DNA of 12,210 nt from an uncultured Porphyromonadaceae bacterium (GCA_947166165.1 CAMVDK010000076.1:1-12210), one strand, 5' to 3'; counted from the first letter of the stretch, positions 1 to 7,397 are shown. The notes: generated by a model from the letters alone, not told the origin. Made by a program: numbers and translations.

Positions 1-1423
1 TGTAGTGGTGCTCGCCGTGGGGGACGATGTGGCCGACGTAGCCGCTCTTGACGGCGTCGTAGCCGTAGCGGTTCATGAGGTTGTAGGCGGGCTCCATGAA
101 GCGCTCGTAGTTGGTGACGGAGGAGGAGCTTTCGTGGTGCATGATGAGGCGGATGCCCTTGCGGTGGGCATACTCGTTGAGCGCGGGGAGGTCGAAATCG
201 GGATAGGGTGTCTGGAAGTCGAAGACGTAGTCCTTGTCCTTGCCGTACCAGTCTTCCCAGCCGATGTTCCAGCCCTCGATGAGGAGGGCGTCGAAGCCGT
301 GCTCGGCGGCGAAGTCGATGTAGCGGCGCACGTTGGCGTTGTTGGCGCTGTGCTTGCCGTTGGGGCGGGTGAGGCGGTAGTCGGTCTGGCCGAGCTTGAC
401 GCTGTAGACGTCGTCGGTGTAGGCCCACGAGCCGGCGCCGCTGATCATCTCCCACCACACGCCCACATATTTCACGGGCTTGATCCACGACGTGTCGTCG
501 ATTTTGCACGGCTCATTCAGGTTCAGAATCAGTCGCGAGGCCAGCGTGCGGCGGGCGTCGTCGGTCACCATGATGGTGCGCCAGGGGGTGTGGCAGGGCG
601 ACTGCATGTAGCCCTTCTTGCCCTGGGCGTCGGGGGTGAGCCAGGAGGTGAACACCATGCGGCTGTCGTCGAGGTTGAGGTGCATGCACGGGTAGTCGAC
701 CAGCGCGGCCTCGTGCAGGTTGATGTAGAGGCCGTCGTCGGTCTTGAGCTGCAGCGAGGTCTGCACGCCGGTGTCGCTGAACTGCGTCTGCGACGAGTTG
801 GGGGTGATGGCGTTGCTGAACAGGGAGCGTATCTCGCTCAGGCGCGAGCGGGTGTACTCATACTCTTGCGTGTCGTAGTCGCCGCCAATCCACCAGGCGG
901 TGTGGTCGCCGGTCATGGCAAACTCGGTGAGCTCCTCGCGGATGACGAAGTAGTTGAGGTTTTTCTGCGCGGGGAATTCGTAGCGGAATCCCACGCCGTC
1001 GTCGTAGACGCGGAATCGCACCACGATGTGCCGGTCGAGCTGGGGCTGCGTCAGGGTGACGGCCAGCTCGTTGTAGTGGTTGCGGATGGCGCTCTCTTCG
1101 CCCCACACGGGGTGCCACGTCTCGTCGAAGGTGGAGCGCTCGGCATGGGTGAGGGTGAAGCCGGTGGCCAGCGACAGGTTGTCGACCTGCTGCCCGTTGC
1201 CGCCGTAGAACTCGTGGCGCGCGCTCTCGCTGTCGAGCTGCAGGCCTAGGTGGCTCTTGGCGATGGCCTGCTTGCCGTGGAAGAGCACCTCGTAGACGGG
1301 GCGCCCCTGCTCGATGTCGAAGTTCACAACCAGCCCTCCATCGGGCGAGGCCACCGTCTCGGCGGCTGTGGCGGCCAGCGGCAGCATTGCCACGGCGGCC
1401 AGCGTGATAAGCAACTTTTTCAT
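1..1423 (-). CDS. Glycoside hydrolase family 97 (SusB-like alpha-glucosidase), C-terminus outside window
   Basis: This is a predicted secreted or periplasmic alpha-glucosidase of family GH97, which releases glucose from alpha-glucans or maltooligosaccharides in Bacteroidetes. I translated the minus strand by hand from the ATG at 1421-1423. It gives 474 open codons with no stop before the window edge; SusB is about 740 residues. It begins with a signal peptide (MKKLLITLAAVAMLPLAATA). The N-terminal beta-sandwich region contains ETWHPVWGE and RNHYNELAVTL. LHEAALVDYP near the middle carries a glutamate matching a SusB calcium or catalytic ligand, followed by LIEGWNIGWEDW and MHHESSSS (Glu431, matching SusB Glu439). 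VKSGYVG has glycine where retaining GH97 members carry the nucleophilic Asp, so the inverting SusB-type mechanism is inferred. No sus partners are visible. Substrate is inferred from family. The AAGAACATAAG repeats lie directly upstream and no good TAnnTTTG promoter was found there. Confidence 0.93.
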   Translation of the reverse strand, partial: MKKLLITLAAVAMLPLAATAAETVASPDGGLVVNFDIEQGRPVYEVLFHGKQAIAKSHLGLQLDSESARHEFYGGNGQQVDNLSLATGFTLTHAERSTFDETWHPVWGEESAIRNHYNELAVTLTQPQLDRHIVVRFRVYDDGVGFRYEFPAQKNLNYFVIREELTEFAMTGDHTAWWIGGDYDTQEYEYTRSRLSEIRSLFSNAITPNSSQTQFSDTGVQTSLQLKTDDGLYINLHEAALVDYPCMHLNLDDSRMVFTSWLTPDAQGKKGYMQSPCHTPWRTIMVTDDARRTLASRLILNLNEPCKIDDTSWIKPVKYVGVWWEMISGAGSWAYTDDVYSVKLGQTDYRLTRPNGKHSANNANVRRYIDFAAEHGFDALLIEGWNIGWEDWYGKDKDYVFDFQTPYPDFDLPALNEYAHRKGIRLIMHHESSSSVTNYERFMEPAYNLMNRYGYDAVKSGYVGHIVPHGEHHY

Positions 1424-1619
1424 TTTTGTGTGATGAGAATTTAGGCTAATTTTGACTGTAAGAACATAAGGTCGTTTATATTCAAATATTTAGACTATAA
1501 GAACATAAGGTTCATGCTTTAAGTTTCTAAAACGTCAGGCGGTGACTGTGTATTTGATTTGTTCTTATGTTCTTTTAGTCTGCGTTCTGCAACTTTTATA
1601 GTAGGTTGTGTTGCATTGC
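1424..1619. repeat. Intergenic region with three AAGAACATAAG repeats
   Basis: This AT-rich gap separates the GH97 start from the methyltransferase-like stop. Two direct copies of a 19-bp unit, GACTRTAAGAACATAAGGT, lie at 1454-1472 and 1493-1511, 39 bp apart and differing at one base. A third, inverted copy lies around 1561-1581; read on the minus strand it gives AGACTAAAAGAACATAAG. The same core recurs twice at 5784-5836. No gene or convincing terminator was seen here. Confidence 0.75.
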
Positions 1620-2336
1620 TCAGAGCCACAGGTCGAAGTGCTCGCGTTGCAGCTTGGGGTCGGCCACGAGGATGCCGCGCCGGCCGTTGGCGAAGGTCTG
1701 TCCGCGCTCGAGCACCTGGCATGCGGTGCTCCACACGTGTCGCTGGTGCTCGTGGTCGATGTGGCTCATGAGCAGCACGGCGCGTCGGCCGGCCGTCAGG
1801 CCGCACAGGCAGTCGCTGAGCGTGGTGGCGTCGGCCTGGCTGTCGATGCGGTCGACCAGCACGAATGGCATGGCGCCGTCGAGCGCCCGGGTGTAGGCAT
1901 CGGCGACGTCGGCCAGCACGGTGCCGTGGGTGATGCGCGCGCCGAGCGGCGCCATCACCTGCCGGGCCACGGGCCGCTCGTCGAGCCGGGACTCGTGCAG
2001 CCACAAGTGGCTGCGGCTGTTCACCGCCAGCATCACCGCGCTGCTCATCCCCGTGGTGGTGCCCACCTGCAGGATGCGCGGCGGGTTGAAGTGGTTGGTG
2101 ACCCGCAGCAACTGCTGGGCCTGCTTGAGGGGCATCACGCCGCTGTGGGGCCAGGAACTGCCCAGGGCGGCAATCACGCGCCGGCGCAGCTCGGCGATGT
2201 CGCTGTAGGCGTAGTAGGGCCGGCGCTCGCCCAGCACCTCGGTCACGAACCGGTAGGCGTGGGGCGAGTGGATGCCGAAGCCGGCGCTGCGGTGGTGGCG
2301 GCTCCAAGCGCTGCAATATCGGCGAAGCAGTCCCAT
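1620..2336 (-). CDS. Predicted SAM-dependent methyltransferase-like protein (238 aa)
   Basis: The protein resembles the Bacteroidetes class I SAM-dependent (O-methyltransferase-like) proteins of about 240 residues. Residues 19-35 (GFGIHSPHAYRFVTEVL) are a characteristic N-terminal signature. PPRILQVGTTTGMSSAVML (residues 85-103) fits the SAM-binding motif I loop after a beta strand, and LHES (113-116) could supply the acidic residue that follows strand 2. PFVLVDRID and RAVLLMSHID are plausible later strands. There is no signal peptide or membrane segment, so it is probably cytoplasmic. It starts 27 nt after the YfhO stop on the same strand, which suggests co-transcription. The substrate cannot be told, and motif I lacks the full GxGxG pattern, so catalysis is not certain. 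The gene is rich in Arg and Ala codons, like its GC-rich neighbours. Confidence 0.82.
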   Translation of the reverse strand: MGLLRRYCSAWSRHHRSAGFGIHSPHAYRFVTEVLGERRPYYAYSDIAELRRRVIAALGSSWPHSGVMPLKQAQQLLRVTNHFNPPRILQVGTTTGMSSAVMLAVNSRSHLWLHESRLDERPVARQVMAPLGARITHGTVLADVADAYTRALDGAMPFVLVDRIDSQADATTLSDCLCGLTAGRRAVLLMSHIDHEHQRHVWSTACQVLERGQTFANGRRGILVADPKLQREHFDLWL

Positions 2337-2363
2337 GCGGTGGTGTCAAGAGGGGGTGAATCG

Positions 2364-4844
2364 TCAGTCCTCTTGGCGGCGCATGCCCTTGAACACGGCC
2401 AGGTTGAGCGCGGCGAGCAGCGCCAGGAAGATGACCACGATGGCCGTGGTGGCGGCGGTCTCGGTCTGATGCACCTCGACGGGGTCGAAGGTCATGACCA
2501 CCTCGTGGTCGCCGGCGGGCAGCTGCATGGCGCGCAGCACATAGTTCACGCGTCCCAGCTCGGCGGGCTTGCCGTCGATGGTGGCCTGCCAGCCCCAGGG
2601 GAAGTAGATCTCGCTGAACACCGCCAGTCCGCCCTGCGCGCTGTGGGCCTTGAAGGCCAGCCGGTTGGGGGCGTAGCTGGTGAGGGCGATGGTGTCGCCA
2701 GGCTGCTTGTGCCTCGCCTGGCCGAGCACTTGCTGGAACTTGGAGTCGGCCACGGCCACGCGTGCGGCGTCGAGGCTGTCGAGCGCGGCCATCTCCTGGT
2801 CGGCTCCCGCCACATAGGCGATGCTGTCCACCCACCAGGCGTTGCCCAGGGCACCGGGATTCTCCTGCATCTGGTTGTCGTTGGCAATGATATACTTGGT
2901 GTTGAGCATGTTGAGCACCTGCACGTTGTTGCGTGTGATTTGCCGCTCAATCAAGTCGTTGTAGCGCGTGAGCTTGGCAGCGTGGTAGCCACCCACGGTC
3001 TTGTGGAAGTAGCTGGGCATGGCCTCGGCGAAGTGCTGCACGTCGAGCACGCGGTAGTGCGTGGTGTCCTGCAGGATTTGTGTGTCGACCGGACGCGCCA
3101 CGAAGGCTTCTGCCTCGGTGGGGCGCACAAAGGTGTCGGCGTTCACATAGCGCTTGTTGACGGTGAACAGGTCGGCAAGCACGAGCACCACCATCACGGC
3201 TGCCGCGATGGGCGCTTTGAGGGTGCCTTTCACCAAGAGCCACATCGTTGCCACTCCTGCCAGCAGGAAGAGCAGGCTGCGCCAAGCATCGCCACTCACC
3301 AGCGAGCCGCGCACCATGCGGATGGCGGCGTCGACGGTGGGGTATTGCTGCAGTTGACCCATGAGTTGTTCGGTCTCTTGTGCAGAGTAGGCACCGAAAA
3401 TGCCGGGGAACAATGCTGCAATCAGACACACCACGGCGCAGAAGCCTCCCGCGGTGAGCGCCGCGCCGCGGTGCTCGGCCCAGAAGGCCTTGGGGGCTTT
3501 GAGAATCTGCTGCAGCGCCAGCACGGCCAGCAGCGGCATGGTGAACTCGGCGATGACCAGGATGCTCGACGGCGTGCGGAACTTGTTGTACATCGGGAAG
3601 TGGTCGATCATCCAGCCGGTGAGCCACATCATGTTGTGACCCCAGGCCAGGAAAATCGACAGGATGGTGACCACCACCAGGCTCCACTTCACCGGCCCCT
3701 TGACCGTGGCGCAGCCCAGCAGGAAGAGCGCGAAGACGATGATGCCCACGTACACCGGCCCATTGGTCATGGGCTGGTCGCCGAAGTACTGCGGGAACTG
3801 CTGGAGCACCTGCATGTCTTGCGGGTCGATGTCGCCGCTCTGGGCCTTGCTGGTCTCGGCCAGCGAGAGGAAGTGGTTGTCGCCGTGCTCGGGACGGAGG
3901 GTGGCACCGCCCTTCACGTTGGGAATCATCAGGGTGAACGTCTCGTCGCGGCCGTAGCTCCACTGCGTGATGTAGTCCTTGTCGAGTCCGCCGTCGGTGG
4001 CCGTGATTTCCTGTTGGCTGCCGTCGGCGCTGGTCGTCAGTTCGCTGTGGCCGCCGCGGATGGTCTCCTTCGAGTATTTATACGACATGTAGAGGCTTGG
4101 GGCGTTGGCGGCCAAGGCCAGCACGGCGGCCACCAGCAGCGCACCCGTGGCCGCGAGCCAGCGGCCCAAGCGCTTGGTGCGGATGGCTTCGACCAGATAG
4201 CCGATGGCCAGCGCGGCAATCACGAAGGCGAAGTAGTAGGTCATCTGCACGTGGTTGCTCATCAGCTGCAGGGCGGCGAAGAGCGCCGCCACGGCGGCCC
4301 CGGCCAGATAGCGGCCCCGGTAGCAGAGCACCACGCCGGCAATCGTGGGCGGCACGTAGGCCAGCGTGAGCAACTTCCAGATGTGGCCCGCGCCAATCAG
4401 GATGATGAAGTAGGTGCTGAACCCCCACCCGATGGCTCCGAGCACGGCCAGATACCATTTCACGTCGAAGGCCATGAGCAGGATGAAGAATCCCAGCATC
4501 ATGATGAACAGCCAGCTCACCGGGCTGGGCATGCCCAGCGACCACAGCTTGCCCACCCACGACAGGTAGGGCGAGCTGCTGTAGGTGGGGCGGATTTGGA
4601 AGGTGGGCATGCCGCCGAACAGGGCGTCGGTCCAGCGCGTGATTTCGCCCGTCTGTTGCTCGTATTCAAGGCCTTCCTGGCCATTGGCGATGCCCTGCAG
4701 CACGTCGTGCTGGTGCAGCACGTCGCCTTGCAGCACATTGGGGAAGAAAACCCACGAAATGGCGGCCATCGCCACCACGGCAATCACCACGTGCAGCACG
4801 CCGCGCAGCGTTACCGTTCCCAGTATTCTTTTGTCTAAATCCAT
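2364..4844 (-). CDS. YfhO-family polytopic membrane protein (826 aa)
   Basis: This is a large inner-membrane protein of the YfhO family. Characterised Firmicutes members take part in glycosylating cell-envelope polymers; the Bacteroidetes role is not established. Residues 15-34 form a first membrane span. The conserved extracytoplasmic loop follows, with HQHDVLQGIANGQE (44-57) and TRWTDALFGGMPTFQI (69-84). About twelve further spans lie between residues 108 and 563 (for example 111-126, 131-152, 201-220, 229-247, 363-382, 386-402, 461-480, 522-538 and 545-563). A soluble domain of roughly 230 residues contains FSEIYFPWGWQATIDGKP (743-760), the typical YfhO carboxy-terminal signature, and a last span lies at about 797-818. 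The start ATG at 4842-4844 is 45 nt downstream of the L,D-transpeptidase stop, and the methyltransferase-like gene follows after 27 nt. Family assignment is firm; the donor and acceptor are unknown. Confidence 0.93.
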   Translation of the reverse strand: MDLDKRILGTVTLRGVLHVVIAVVAMAAISWVFFPNVLQGDVLHQHDVLQGIANGQEGLEYEQQTGEITRWTDALFGGMPTFQIRPTYSSSPYLSWVGKLWSLGMPSPVSWLFIMMLGFFILLMAFDVKWYLAVLGAIGWGFSTYFIILIGAGHIWKLLTLAYVPPTIAGVVLCYRGRYLAGAAVAALFAALQLMSNHVQMTYYFAFVIAALAIGYLVEAIRTKRLGRWLAATGALLVAAVLALAANAPSLYMSYKYSKETIRGGHSELTTSADGSQQEITATDGGLDKDYITQWSYGRDETFTLMIPNVKGGATLRPEHGDNHFLSLAETSKAQSGDIDPQDMQVLQQFPQYFGDQPMTNGPVYVGIIVFALFLLGCATVKGPVKWSLVVVTILSIFLAWGHNMMWLTGWMIDHFPMYNKFRTPSSILVIAEFTMPLLAVLALQQILKAPKAFWAEHRGAALTAGGFCAVVCLIAALFPGIFGAYSAQETEQLMGQLQQYPTVDAAIRMVRGSLVSGDAWRSLLFLLAGVATMWLLVKGTLKAPIAAAVMVVLVLADLFTVNKRYVNADTFVRPTEAEAFVARPVDTQILQDTTHYRVLDVQHFAEAMPSYFHKTVGGYHAAKLTRYNDLIERQITRNNVQVLNMLNTKYIIANDNQMQENPGALGNAWWVDSIAYVAGADQEMAALDSLDAARVAVADSKFQQVLGQARHKQPGDTIALTSYAPNRLAFKAHSAQGGLAVFSEIYFPWGWQATIDGKPAELGRVNYVLRAMQLPAGDHEVVMTFDPVEVHQTETAATTAIVVIFLALLAALNLAVFKGMRRQED

Positions 4845-4889
4845 TGTCGATGAAAAGCAGGTGTGATGTGAGGCAGCACAGTTGTGCCG

Positions 4890-5561
4890 TTATTCTTTCT
4901 CCCAGGGGTAGAGGCCCTCGTCCTCGGCCTTGATGATGACGGGCATGCCCACGTAGGCATACTTCTCCTTGAGGGTGATGATGTCGGCGTCGCGCAGGCG
5001 GATGCAGCCCTCGCTGGCGCGGCCGGGCACCGAGCTCTCGTTGTTGGTGCTGCCGTGGATGCCGATGCCGCTGTGCCCCGGCGTCACCAGGCGCAGGAAC
5101 CAGTGGCCGTAGGCCTTGATGTTGCCGCGGCCGTCCTTGAAGTCGTGCTTCCATGTGCTGGCGTCCTGGATGGCCGAGATTTTGAACGGCTTGCCAGCAG
5201 GCGACTCGGGCGTCTTCATGTCGCCCTTGCGCTGCTTGTTGCCCTTGTTCTTGCTCAGGCAAGCGGGATACTCGGCCAGCAGCACGCTGTCCTTGCTGTA
5301 GACGCGCAGGTTGAGGTCCTTCTTCGAAATCACGATGAAGGCACCGCTCGACTTGCCTGCCGTGGCCTTCGAGGCCTGCTTCGAGGTCGACTTTTTGGCC
5401 TTGGTCTGCGCGGAAGCCTTGGCGGTGGTCTTGGCGCCGGCCTTTGTCGTGGCCGTGGTGGCGGCCTTGGCGGCTGTGGAGCGTTTCTTGGCGGTGGTTT
5501 GCGCACCGGCGGCCAGCGGAAGCAGGCACACCAGCAGGATGGTAAGAATCTTTTTCATCAT
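4890..5561 (-). CDS. Secreted L,D-transpeptidase (YkuD domain) with basic Ala/Lys/Thr linker
   Basis: This is a predicted periplasmic L,D-transpeptidase, acting on peptidoglycan stem peptides. From the start MMKK at 5561 it has 223 residues. A signal peptide (MMKKILTILLVCLLPLAAGAQ) is followed by a low-complexity linker at about residues 22-73, rich in Ala, Thr and Lys, with about 12 lysines and no acidic residue. The YkuD domain follows: FIVISKKDLNLRVYS opens the fold, GDMKTPESPAGKPF is the usual TPxG-like region, HWFLRLV and GIGIHG supply the catalytic His (about 169), and ASEGCIRL supplies the nucleophilic Cys (about 186). The frame is open upstream to an ATG at 5630, but that start would put 23 extra residues ahead of a clean signal peptide, so I chose 5561; 5558 is equally possible. 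It appears to be the first gene of the group that continues into yfhO. Confidence 0.92.
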   Translation of the reverse strand: MMKKILTILLVCLLPLAAGAQTTAKKRSTAAKAATTATTKAGAKTTAKASAQTKAKKSTSKQASKATAGKSSGAFIVISKKDLNLRVYSKDSVLLAEYPACLSKNKGNKQRKGDMKTPESPAGKPFKISAIQDASTWKHDFKDGRGNIKAYGHWFLRLVTPGHSGIGIHGSTNNESSVPGRASEGCIRLRDADIITLKEKYAYVGMPVIIKAEDEGLYPWEKE

Positions 5562-5607
5562 ATTAAAAGTTTTTTGTTTATATCTGATTGATAATGAATT
5601 ATAGAAC

Positions 5608-5622
5608 GATGGCATCGCCATC
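5608..5622 (-). other. Small hairpin in the L,D-transpeptidase 5' leader
   Basis: A perfect 6-bp stem (GATGGC / GCCATC) with a 3-nt loop lies about 47 nt upstream of the L,D-transpeptidase start, inside the transcript predicted from the promoter at 5685-5714. A weaker 5-bp stem (GCATC / GATGC) lies at about 5643-5658. Any regulatory effect is speculative. Confidence 0.3.
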
Positions 5623-5684
5623 TCCGGCACTCCTGCCCCCTAGCATCAATCAAGATGCAGCGCGGGCCAAAGCCTACGAACTTG

Positions 5685-5714
5685 CAAAGTTACAAAATAA
5701 AGGCCAATGCGCAA
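5685..5714 (-). promoter_or_regulatory. Bacteroidetes-type promoter of the L,D-transpeptidase/yfhO group
   Basis: On the minus strand TTGC (5711-5714) is followed after 18 bp by TAACTTTG (5685-5692). This matches the Bacteroidetes sigma factor -33 TTTG and -7 TAnnTTTG boxes, with one mismatch in the -33. Transcription would start near 5678, giving a leader of about 115 nt before the ATG at 5561. No other good match was found between this site and the YfhO gene, so it may drive the whole three-gene group. Confidence 0.65.
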
Positions 5715-5783
5715 TGAACCGCACCGCAAATTTTAGGGCAAGCCCTCTGCATCTGACCCATCGCTGGCAGCATCACGCTTTTT

Positions 5784-5836
5784 TAGACATAAGAACATAA
5801 GCGCTTGCTTTGGTGTTCAAAATAAGAACATAAGGT
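5784..5836 (+). repeat. Second pair of AAGAACATAAG repeats
   Basis: AAGAACATAAG occurs at 5791-5801, preceded by TAGACAT, and again at 5824-5834, preceded by AAAT, 33 bp apart. These are the same core as the units at 1454-1511 and 1561-1581. The pair sits between the L,D-transpeptidase promoter and the leftmost palindromic module. Confidence 0.7.
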
Positions 5837-5853
5837 ATCACTGGCAAGGCAAT

Positions 5854-5941
5854 GTAGAGCCGTCATACATGGCGGCTCTGATGACCGAATCAAACCGCGT
5901 GGCAGTAGGGCCATGACCTGTCATGGCCGGGTGACCGAATC
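5854..5941 (+). repeat. Two GTAG-footed palindromic (REP-like) modules, left of the CRISPR array
   Basis: Module L1 has GTAG at 5854-5857. Its 20-bp imperfect palindrome is AGCCGTCATACATGGCGGCT (5858-5877), whose one mismatch is a possible G-U pair. The flank CTGATGACCGAATCAA follows, to 5893. Module L2 has GTAG at 5905-5908, the palindrome GGCCATGACCTGTCATGGCC (5909-5928, 9-bp arms) and the flank GGGTGACCGAATC (to 5941). Both point the same way. The modules at 7566-7820 have the same architecture in the opposite orientation. L1 shares 26 identical bases with the outermost right module, and L2 matches 36 of 37 bases of another. A GTAG foot on a short imperfect hairpin is the hallmark of REP elements mobilised by RAYT transposases; that link is inferred, because no transposase gene is present. 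Confidence 0.75.
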
Positions 5942-6084
5942 TGATGCAACCCGCAGCGTTTTTTGTGCGAGATACAAATTGACTCATTTGCGGCGACCGC
6001 AATGCCGATTCAAAGCCGTGGGCGGCACTTAATGCAAATATCATGCCAAAGCGAGCACTATTTCTGGTCGATTTTGGCATAATG
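5942..6084. other. Unassigned DNA between left palindromes and CRISPR leader
   Basis: This moderately GC-rich stretch has no convincing gene. An 80-codon minus-strand frame (5838-6080) runs across it and through the palindromic modules, but it has no recognisable domain. An inverted repeat ATGCCAAA / TTTGGCAT lies at 6043-6050 and 6073-6080 with a 22-nt loop, just before the base composition drops into the AT-rich leader. Confidence 0.5.
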
Positions 6085-6284
6085 TTAAGTTACGAGTAGG
6101 GTAACCATTGCAGATGCTTGAAAATCAGTGAGAAATAATATTTTTAAAAAATTTTCATTTACCTATTGCACAATTCAAGAAAAGGCAGTAATTTTGCAGC
6201 GTCAAATTTTTAGTTAAAAATAGTTTCAAAATCGAGCCCTTTGATAACTAACTATTTGATAATCAGTTCATTGAAATATGCCCT
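6085..6284 (+). other. CRISPR leader (AT-rich)
   Basis: This strongly AT-rich, non-coding stretch directly abuts the first repeat on the conserved side of the array, as expected for a leader. It includes runs such as ATATTTTTAAAAAATTTTC and two copies of TTTGATAA, at about 6240-6247 and 6255-6262, close to the first repeat. These copies could be integration or IHF-type protein sites. It also contains a good promoter (6166-6196). The other end of the array carries the mutated and truncated repeats, which supports placing the leader here. Confidence 0.7.
6166..6196 (+). promoter_or_regulatory. Promoter of the CRISPR array
   Basis: TTGC (6166-6169) lies 19 bp ahead of TAATTTTG (6189-6196). This is an exact TAnnTTTG -7 box with a one-mismatch -33 box at the normal Bacteroidetes spacing. 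Transcription would begin near 6203, about 80 nt before repeat 1, and run rightwards through the array. Confidence 0.6.
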
Positions 6285-7397
6285 CTCCGAGACCATCTTC
6301 CACTAAAACAAGGATTAAGACCACAAACTTTTGCCTATTAATACATATTTCTATGTACTCCGAGACCATCTTCCACTAAAACAAGGATTAAGACCCTGTA
6401 AATAGTAAATAAACAGTACCATGCTCAAGCACTCCGAGACCATCTTCCACTAAAACAAGGATTAAGACACCCGGGAATGCAGTTCCATTAATCTTACGAG
6501 TTGCAACCTCCGAGACCATCTTCCACTAAAACAAGGATTAAGACGCGCGCTGCAATGGCCTCTTTGAGGTCAGTGTAGACGCTCCGAGACCATCTTCCAC
6601 TAAAACAAGGATTAAGACAACCCTGCGAAGTAGATCAACACGATTATCCATGTCTCCGAGACCATCTTCCACTAAAACAAGGATTAAGACATATTTAAAA
6701 TCAGGGGAAGGGAGCAACGCTCAACCGTCTCCGAGACCATCTTCCACTAAAACAAGGATTAAGACATTACCAAATTCTTGGCTTGAGCGTCAGTAATACT
6801 AATACTCCGAGACCATCTTCCACTAAAACAAGGATTAAGACACAACGATGTTTGTCAAACTAACTGTTTCTTTTTTAGCCTCCGAGACCATCTTCCACTA
6901 AAACAAGGATTAAGACATTAGTTACAGGATACTGACTACTTAAAAGAAACTTCTCCGAGACCATCTTCCACTAAAACAAGGATTAAGACCTTAGCCCACC
7001 ACTCTAGATACTCCTCATAGAGGAGTCTCCGAGACCATCTTCCACTAAAACAAGGATTAAGACCTTCGGGTGCCTGCATTTCGGTGTTCCACTCATACTC
7101 CGAGACCATCTTCCACTAAAACAAGGATTAAGACATTTCAGCGGTTTGCCAGTTCTCGCAAAAACCAAAACTCCGAGACCATTTTCCACTAAAACAAGGA
7201 TTAAGACAGTTACTTCATCAGAGCTTCGATTCCAATCATCAGACTCCGAGACCATCTTCCACTAAAACAAGGATTAAGACTTTTTCAATTCTTTCTTATC
7301 AGCATCCCATTCGTAACTCCGAGACCATCTTCCACTAAAACAAGGATTAAGACAACGCTAACAAAGAATTTAATCACCTTTTCGGTTGCACTCCGAG
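6285..7397 (+). CRISPR. Orphan CRISPR array: 15 full 37-nt repeats plus a 7-nt terminal fragment
   Basis: The 37-nt repeat begins CTCCGAGACCATCTTCC and ends AACAAGGATTAAGAC. Full copies start at 6285, 6358, 6432, 6508, 6582, 6654, 6729, 6805, 6880, 6953, 7027, 7098, 7171, 7244 and 7317. All are identical except the thirteenth, which has T for C at repeat position 13. The fifteen spacers vary from 34 to 39 nt and are all different. A final CTCCGAG (7391-7397) then diverges. The AT-rich leader and promoter lie on the left, so crRNAs would be read as written and the 8-nt 5' handle would be ATTAAGAC. That handle resembles the ATTGAAAC-type handle of class 1 systems, and variable spacer lengths with a weakly palindromic repeat fit type III best; this subtype call is inference. 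No cas gene is present in the window. Confidence 0.98.

Noticed and set aside
5..1249. A 414-codon plus-strand open frame at the window start
   Set aside because: It is the antisense shadow of the GH97 gene, whose minus-strand frame is fully open and family-matched.
1608..4838. A 1076-codon plus-strand open frame
   Set aside because: It is antisense to the YfhO and methyltransferase-like genes, which have clear family signatures. Its Val/His/Gly-rich translation shows no domain and comes from the GC-rich codon usage of the opposite strand.
5562..5630. Longer L,D-transpeptidase starting at 5630
   Set aside because: It would add 23 non-hydrophobic residues before a clean signal peptide; the start at 5561 fits secretion.
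5838..6080. An 80-codon minus-strand frame left of the CRISPR leader
   Set aside because: It runs through both palindromic modules, has no signal peptide, domain or promoter, and is best explained by repeat DNA.
7004..7255. A minus-strand frame across CRISPR repeats
   Set aside because: It consists of repeat and spacer DNA; the repeated peptide (LILVLVE) is an artefact of the 37-nt repeats.
6322..7390. Possible self-targeting by the spacers
   Set aside because: I compared the spacers by eye with the rest of the window and found no match; a genome-wide search was not possible.
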